DNA of 64,000 nt from Caldilineales bacterium (GTDB lineage: Bacteria; Chloroflexota; Anaerolineae; J102). Below the pieces are notes generated by a model. That model did not search any database. It saw only the letters and a program-made list of their open reading frames with translations, and had not been told where the DNA came from. The position numbers and the translations under genes were made by a program. Location of the stretch: contig JAIBAP010000006.1 in the NCBI GenBank assembly GCA_019695115.1, forward strand, positions 62,001-126,000, given 5' to 3'. Shown here piece by piece: positions 62,568 through 64,000 of the stretch; positions within the stretch are counted from its first letter, which is position 1, and every line of letters begins with the position of its first letter.

Positions 62568-63845
62568 ATGACCACCCTCCTCATCCTCGGCAACGGCGGG
62601 CGCGAGCACGCGCTGGCCTGGAAGCTGGCGCAGGCGCCGGACGTCGAGCGCGTCTTTGTTGCGCCCGGCAACGGCGGCACGGCCACCGAGCCGTGCTGCC
62701 AGAACGTCGCCCTCGACCCCACCGACTGCCCGCGCCTGATCGCCTTCGCCCGCGAGCGCGGCGTCGATTTTGTCGTCGTCGGCCCAGAAGCGCCGCTGGC
62801 AGCGGGGGCGGTGGACGCCTTTGCCGCCGCCGGCATCTCTGCCTTTGGCCCAACCGCCGCGGCTGCCCGCATCGAAGCCTCCAAAGCCTTCGCCCGTGGC
62901 TTCATGGCCCGGCATGGCATCCCCTCCCCGCGCTATCGCATCTTCACCGACTACGATGCGGCCGCTGCTTTTCTGCGCAACGCCGAGTTCGAGGTCGTGG
63001 TCAAGGCCTCGGGGCTGGCAGCCGGCAAGGGCGTCATCGTCCCCGATGGCCGGGACGAGGCCCTTACCGCCGTGGCAGCGATCCTGCTCGACCGTCGTTT
63101 CGGCGCGGCCGGCGACGAAGTGGTGATCGAGGAGCGGCTGGCGGGGCCGGAGGTCTCGGTGCTGGCCTTCTGCGATGGCGAGCGGCTGGCCGTGATGCCG
63201 TTGGCGCAGGATCACAAGCGGGTTTTCGACCAGGATCGGGGACCGAACACGGGCGGGATGGGCGCTTTCGCCCCGGCCGATCTGCTGGCGCCCGGCGAAC
63301 TGGCTGCGGTCGAGGCCGGCATCCTCCGTCCCACCCTGGCCGGGCTGGCCGCCGAGGGGACCCCGTTCCGCGGCGTGCTTTTCGCCGGGCTGATGCTGAC
63401 CACCGCCGGCCCCAAAGTGCTGGAGTTCAACTGTCGTTTCGGCGACCCTGAAACCCAGGCCCTGTTGCCCTTGCTCGATGCCGACCTGCTCCCCATCCTG
63501 CAAGCCTGCGCCCAGGGCCGGCTCGACCCGGCCACAGTGCGCTGGCGGCAGCAGACGGCCGTGTGTGTGATGGCGGCTGCGCCCGGCTATCCCGGCGATT
63601 ATGCCAGAGGCGCCCGCATCGACGGCCTGGAAGCGGCCGGGCGTTTGCCGGGCGTCAAGGTTTTTCATGCCGGCACGGCGGCGGCAGGGGGCGAGGTTGT
63701 GACCAACGGCGGCCGGGTGCTGGCCGTCACAGCCACGGGCGCCGATCTCGGCCAGGCCCGCGCCTCGGCCTACCAGGCCGTGGCCAGCATCCGTTTCGAG
63801 GGCATGCACTACCGCCGGGATATTGGCGGGAGGTCGGGCCGGTGA
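62568..63845 (+). CDS. purD: Phosphoribosylamine-glycine ligase
   Basis: A 425-residue PurD, the ATP-grasp enzyme that joins glycine to phosphoribosylamine in purine synthesis. It starts MTTLLILGNGGREHALAWKL. VGPEAPLAAG, the ATP-grasp KASGLAAGKGVIVPDG, the family signature RFGDPETQALLPLL and the C-terminal VFHAGTA are all present. The ATG at 62568 directly follows a heptamer array. The stop overlaps the next gene. Confidence 0.97.
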   Translation: MTTLLILGNGGREHALAWKLAQAPDVERVFVAPGNGGTATEPCCQNVALDPTDCPRLIAFARERGVDFVVVGPEAPLAAGAVDAFAAAGISAFGPTAAAARIEASKAFARGFMARHGIPSPRYRIFTDYDAAAAFLRNAEFEVVVKASGLAAGKGVIVPDGRDEALTAVAAILLDRRFGAAGDEVVIEERLAGPEVSVLAFCDGERLAVMPLAQDHKRVFDQDRGPNTGGMGAFAPADLLAPGELAAVEAGILRPTLAGLAAEGTPFRGVLFAGLMLTTAGPKVLEFNCRFGDPETQALLPLLDADLLPILQACAQGRLDPATVRWRQQTAVCVMAAAPGYPGDYARGARIDGLEAAGRLPGVKVFHAGTAAAGGEVVTNGGRVLAVTATGADLGQARASAYQAVASIRFEGMHYRRDIGGRSGR

Positions 63846-64000
63846 CAGAGCCGGTGACGGAGCCAAGTTCGACTTCCGGCATTGGCAGCCTGGGCGAAGG
63901 GTCGTTGCATGCCGCCCTGAAGTCGTGGTACGCCCGCCCCGGCGACCGCCTGGAAGCGCCGGTCGATGGCTTCGTGATCGACATCGTCGGCGACGACCGG
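63842..64000 (+). CDS. Unidentified protein, N-terminal part (runs off the window)
   Basis: A GTG at 63842 overlaps the purD stop (GTGA) and opens 53 codons to the window edge. After a Thr/Ser-rich start the sequence reads SLHAALKSWYARPGDRLEAP then VDGFVIDIVGDD. I recognise this as a conserved start in proteins of unknown function, possibly nuclease-like, but cannot name the family from so short a piece. Probably cotranscribed with purD. Confidence 0.6.
   Translation, partial: MTEPVTEPSSTSGIGSLGEGSLHAALKSWYARPGDRLEAPVDGFVIDIVGDDR

Overview
This 64 kb window is a GC-rich bacterial chromosome segment, most likely from a Chloroflexota lineage of the Anaerolineae/Caldilineae type. That placement is an inference. 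It rests on Pro/Thr-rich linkers in exported proteins, DUF5693 and DUF6345 families, a recurrent 'LP..L' C-terminal tail on secreted proteins, and an hrcA-grpE-dnaK operon under CIRCE control. The window opens inside mutL and ends inside an unidentified gene after purD.

Layout. 1-3970: the 5' part of mutL, then a 3.2 kb island of type II toxin-antitoxin modules and a RibD/DHFR-like gene that ends in a well-formed integron attC site. The island is bracketed by two ~105 bp copies of the mutL 5' end. 3970-11000: gyrA, an AlbA_2/GHKL ATP-binding protein, envelope and small membrane proteins, and a GNAT protein. 11000-14760: dnaK, grpE and hrcA with CIRCE. 15000-22500: FMN-binding protein, sugar dehydrogenase, tRNA-Cys, LysM protein, lepB, rpiB, deoC, ppa and an MBL hydrolase. 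22600-33110: a leftward surface-polysaccharide block of nucleotidyltransferase, three glycosyltransferases, flavoprotein amine oxidase/UGM-like protein, DUF5693 and a Wzx-like flippase. 33170-35200: a B12-type radical SAM gene preceded by a 22-residue peptide gene with a lasso-leader-like motif, then tRNA-Leu. 35300-46650: ferritin, then three large secreted proteins, each with a caspase-fold (clan CD) His/Cys pair. 46690-51370: two AbrB-like proteins around malate synthase and an MBL hydrolase, then a GlcD-type oxidase. 51690-56760: SH3 lipoprotein, AbiEii-type toxin-antitoxin pair, a frameshifted VOC gene and a membrane glycoside hydrolase. 56980-60810: cytochrome c maturation genes. 60900-64000: purF, purD and a partial gene.

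The most notable signals are these: in-phase heptamer (and two octamer) repeat arrays that abut start or stop codons in about ten intergenic regions; the shared C-terminal tail on four exported proteins; three consecutive caspase-fold secreted proteins; a peptide/radical-SAM pair with a 25-bp inverted repeat around the peptide gene; the integron-like island; and a HicA-BrnT chimeric toxin. No rRNA, CRISPR array, transposase or integrase was found.
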